Assembly (NCBI GenBank): GCA_963663845.2
Contig: OY760650.2
Location: 3,162,001 to 3,226,000 of the forward strand
Source: Versatilivorator sp963663845
GTDB taxonomy: Bacteria > Acidobacteriota > Terriglobia > Versatilivoradales > Versatilivoraceae
Reading direction: 5' to 3'
Length of the DNA stretch: 64,000 bases
A program made the position numbers and the translations under genes. Below the pieces are notes generated by a model. It was given only the letters and a program-made list of their open reading frames with translations. It had not been told where the DNA came from and made no database searches. Shown piece by piece: positions 61,762-64,000 of this stretch (position 1 is the stretch's first letter; each line of letters opens with the position of its first letter).

Positions 61762-62523
61762 TCATTTATCCGCCAACCCCCGTTTTTCTATTCCCTCCTC
61801 CTCCGCCACTGCCTCGGCCATCTCTCCGATGGTGAAATAGACAAAATCGGTAGAGGGGATGGTTTCCATTCGCTCGGTCGCTCCCCAACTCCCGCCTTCC
61901 GACAGCCGCTGGCGGTCGATCCAGGCGTTGGCGATGCCGAAGCGGTTGGCCGGTGCGTGGTCGTGGTAGAGGCTCTGGGCCACGTGCAGGATCCGGGACC
62001 GGTCCAGGCCCAGATCCGACTTGAGGTGGGCCAGCAGGTAGGCGAAGTTGGCGTCGGCGGGCTTGTAGGAGCCGATGTCCTGGGCCGTGTAGACCGCGTC
62101 GAATTCAACTCCGAGTTTCCGCATCGAAGCGGCAATCCCGGCGCGGTGCACGTTGGACAGGATCACCAGCTTGTAGCGCCGGCCGAGGAGACGCAGCCCG
62201 CCGGCGCTGTCCGGAAACGCCGGCCAGTGAGGCACCGAGTCTCCGAAGGCTGCATCCAGGTCCCGGTTGGAATCGAGACCGAAACTCTCGGCGATGCCGT
62301 GGTGCACCCGCGACAGCAACTCCGGGTAGGGCAGATCGGGCCGGGTCTGCTGCTGCCGGCTCTCCCCCTGGGCGAAGGCTCCGAGGGCGGTCTCGCGAGT
62401 GAGGTCCGACCCGGGATTGTGCAGGATCAGCGGTTGCAGGGCGTCCCATATCCCGACTTCCCAGTCGATCAGGGTTCCGTAGCAGTCGAAGGTGAGGGCA
62501 CTGTAGTCGGATAGTCGAGGCAT
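61762..62523 (-). CDS. Haloacid dehalogenase type II / HAD hydrolase
   Basis: 253 residues from ATG 62523; a longer open frame upstream is antisense to the receptor gene. Motif I is ALTFDCYGTLIDWE (FDxxGTL), motif II VILSNVHR, motif III Lys in IGSYKPADANFAY, motif IV near LHVAQSLYHDHAPAN. HRFGIANAWIDR fits L-2-haloacid dehalogenase-like proteins. The true substrate may be a phosphate ester or haloacid. It is divergent from the TonB-dependent receptor. Confidence 0.87.
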   Translation of the reverse strand: MPRLSDYSALTFDCYGTLIDWEVGIWDALQPLILHNPGSDLTRETALGAFAQGESRQQQTRPDLPYPELLSRVHHGIAESFGLDSNRDLDAAFGDSVPHWPAFPDSAGGLRLLGRRYKLVILSNVHRAGIAASMRKLGVEFDAVYTAQDIGSYKPADANFAYLLAHLKSDLGLDRSRILHVAQSLYHDHAPANRFGIANAWIDRQRLSEGGSWGATERMETIPSTDFVYFTIGEMAEAVAEEEGIEKRGLADK

Positions 62524-62670
62524 GCGTTCAGGCTCGGTTCCGCGCAAGCTTGACAATTCTACCCAGCCTGCGGAATGCGGTACGTTTGCTACAATGAGCG
62601 GTACCAAGGTTTCATTATGGCTTTTTTTCCCCGTTCGTGCCCGACTTGTGCGTGTTGAAAAAGAGGAGAA

Positions 62671-64000
62671 ATGATGCCTAAAGCCGGTCGGCCCTTCTGT
62701 CTGGTCGTGCTGGGGGCGCTGTTTGTGCCGGTCGCGACACTGTCGGCAAAGGCTCAGTCGGCCGGCCCTCGGCAAGAACAGTGCCTCGAGGTTCGGGTTC
62801 TCGATCCTTCGGCGGCCTCGATCCCGGATGCTACCGTCACGGTCGGCAATCGAGAGGAGTTGACCGACGGCTCCGGCGTCGCCACCCTTTGCGATCTGGG
62901 TCCCGGCCCCCACCGGGTGGTGGTGTCGGCGGAGGATTTCGAGACCCATGAAGGTTCGGTGGAGTCGTCCCAGGGCAGTATCGCCGTCATCCTTCAGTTG
63001 CTCCTGGAGACCGAACTGGTGGTGGTCGGGAGCCGCGCCCAACCCCGGTCGGTGACCGAGTCGCCGGTACCGATAGACGCCATCCCGCTGCAGGACGTGG
63101 TGAGCCAGGGATCGACCACCCTCGACTACCAGTTGCGGACGCTGGTCCCGTCCTTCAACGTGGCCACCCATCCCATCAGCGACGCCGCCACCCTGGTGCG
63201 ACCGGCCAGCCTGCGCAACCTGGCCCACGACCACACGCTGGTGCTGGTGAACGGAAAACGCCGCCACCGCTCCTCGGTCATCGCCTGGTTCGCCGGGGTG
63301 ACGGACGGCGCGCAGGGTCCCGACATCGCGCCCATTCCCGCCATCGCGCTGCGCCAAGTGGAGGTGCTGCGGGACGGGGCCTCGGCCCAATACGGCTCGG
63401 ACGCCATCGCCGGCGTATTGAACTTCCAGCTCAAGGACGCCCGGCAGGGAGGCAGCCTGGAATTCAACACCGGCACCTACCGCGCCGGGGACGGGGATTC
63501 CTACACCATTGCCGCAAACATCGGGCTGCCCCTCGGCAAGAGCGGGTTCGCCAACCTCAGCCTGGAATACGGCAACTCCGACCCCACCAACCGCAGCGTG
63601 CAGCGCGCCGACGCGGCGGCCCTGATCGCGTCCGGCAACACGGCCGTGGCCAATCCGGCGCAGATCTGGGGCAATCCCACCATCGACGACGACGTCAAGT
63701 TCTTCGGCAACTTCGGCCACCTGTTCTCCAGCTCCGTGCAGCTCTACGGCCACGCCAACTACGCCGAGAAGAAGGTGACGGAGGGCTTCTACTTCCGCAA
63801 TCCCAACAATCGGGCCAACATCTACAGCCTCGACGAAGGCGAGACCCTCCTGATCGGCGACGTGCTGGACGCGCGCGACGGCGTCCTCGACGGGTCCGCC
63901 AACTGCCCCGTGGTGCGCATCACCGACAACGTCCCCGACCCCAAAGCGCTGGCGCGGGTATTCGAGGATCCGAACTGTTTCTCTTTCCGGGAGATCGCCC
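62671..64000 (+). CDS. TonB-dependent outer-membrane receptor, 3' end cut by the window
   Basis: 443 residues are visible, open to the window end. Signal peptide MPKAGRPFCLVVLGALFVPVATLSAKAQ. A carboxypeptidase-regulatory-like domain (about 38-110, CLEVRVLDPSAASIPDATVTVGN) comes before the TonB plug: VVVGSRAQPRSVTESPVPIDAIPLQDV and IPAIALRQVEVLRDGASAQYGSDAIAGVLNF. The barrel begins after this. It imports an unknown large ligand. ATG 62674 may be used instead of 62671, as it is better spaced from GAGGAG. Confidence 0.92.
   Translation, partial: MMPKAGRPFCLVVLGALFVPVATLSAKAQSAGPRQEQCLEVRVLDPSAASIPDATVTVGNREELTDGSGVATLCDLGPGPHRVVVSAEDFETHEGSVESSQGSIAVILQLLLETELVVVGSRAQPRSVTESPVPIDAIPLQDVVSQGSTTLDYQLRTLVPSFNVATHPISDAATLVRPASLRNLAHDHTLVLVNGKRRHRSSVIAWFAGVTDGAQGPDIAPIPAIALRQVEVLRDGASAQYGSDAIAGVLNFQLKDARQGGSLEFNTGTYRAGDGDSYTIAANIGLPLGKSGFANLSLEYGNSDPTNRSVQRADAAALIASGNTAVANPAQIWGNPTIDDDVKFFGNFGHLFSSSVQLYGHANYAEKKVTEGFYFRNPNNRANIYSLDEGETLLIGDVLDARDGVLDGSANCPVVRITDNVPDPKALARVFEDPNCFSFREIA

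Overview
This is a GC-rich bacterial chromosome segment. A TonB-dependent receptor, an outer-membrane porin, TatA/TatC and dispersed extragenic palindromes point to a Gram-negative, probably Acidobacteriota-like organism. That assignment is inference: the window has no rRNA and I found no tRNA. The first 22 kb is mostly housekeeping: a bufferin/MNIO pair cut by the left edge, mtnA, a tandemly duplicated repeat block, a hotdog thioesterase, ygfZ, gatB, an S41 protease, tatA-tatC-histidine kinase, groS-groL behind a near-consensus CIRCE operator, a Fis-type regulator, cvpA, a PHP phosphatase, purC, smc, cysS and yraN.

The centre (about 22-42 kb) is a complete type I-E CRISPR-Cas locus: cas3, cas8e, cas11, cas7, cas5, cas6, cas1, cas2, a leader, and an array of 68 repeats at a strict 61-bp period. 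A second array of 7 identical repeats lies beyond two adjacent ISAs1-type insertion sequences. Each IS is delimited by terminal inverted repeats and a target duplication, and each transposase carries an N-terminal DruA-like (DUF4338) domain. A stand-alone DEDDh exonuclease is divergent from cas3. DUF29 paralogues sit at both outer edges of the locus, each preceded by a CRISPR repeat and the same TTGACT-N17-CATAAA promoter. Further out is a degenerate orphan repeat that abuts a frameshifted phage tail-chaperone-like fragment, then a hicA/hicB-like pair.

From 43 to 56 kb, all on the minus strand, are a porin and a signalling operon: a STAS antagonist, a receiver-PP2C phosphatase, an RsbW-like ATPase, a periplasmic binding protein and a HAMP histidine kinase. 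Next to it is a circularly permuted ATP-grasp / alpha-E / transglutaminase cassette with an ammonium transporter inserted in it.

From 55.8 to 60.8 kb is a NAD-linked formate dehydrogenase. Its catalytic subunit has an in-frame UGA with a SECIS hairpin in the same register as E. coli fdhF. The usual FdsA polypeptide is split in two and the halves are in reversed order around a NuoE-NuoF fusion. The window closes with a small membrane protein, a HAD dehalogenase and the start of a TonB-dependent receptor.
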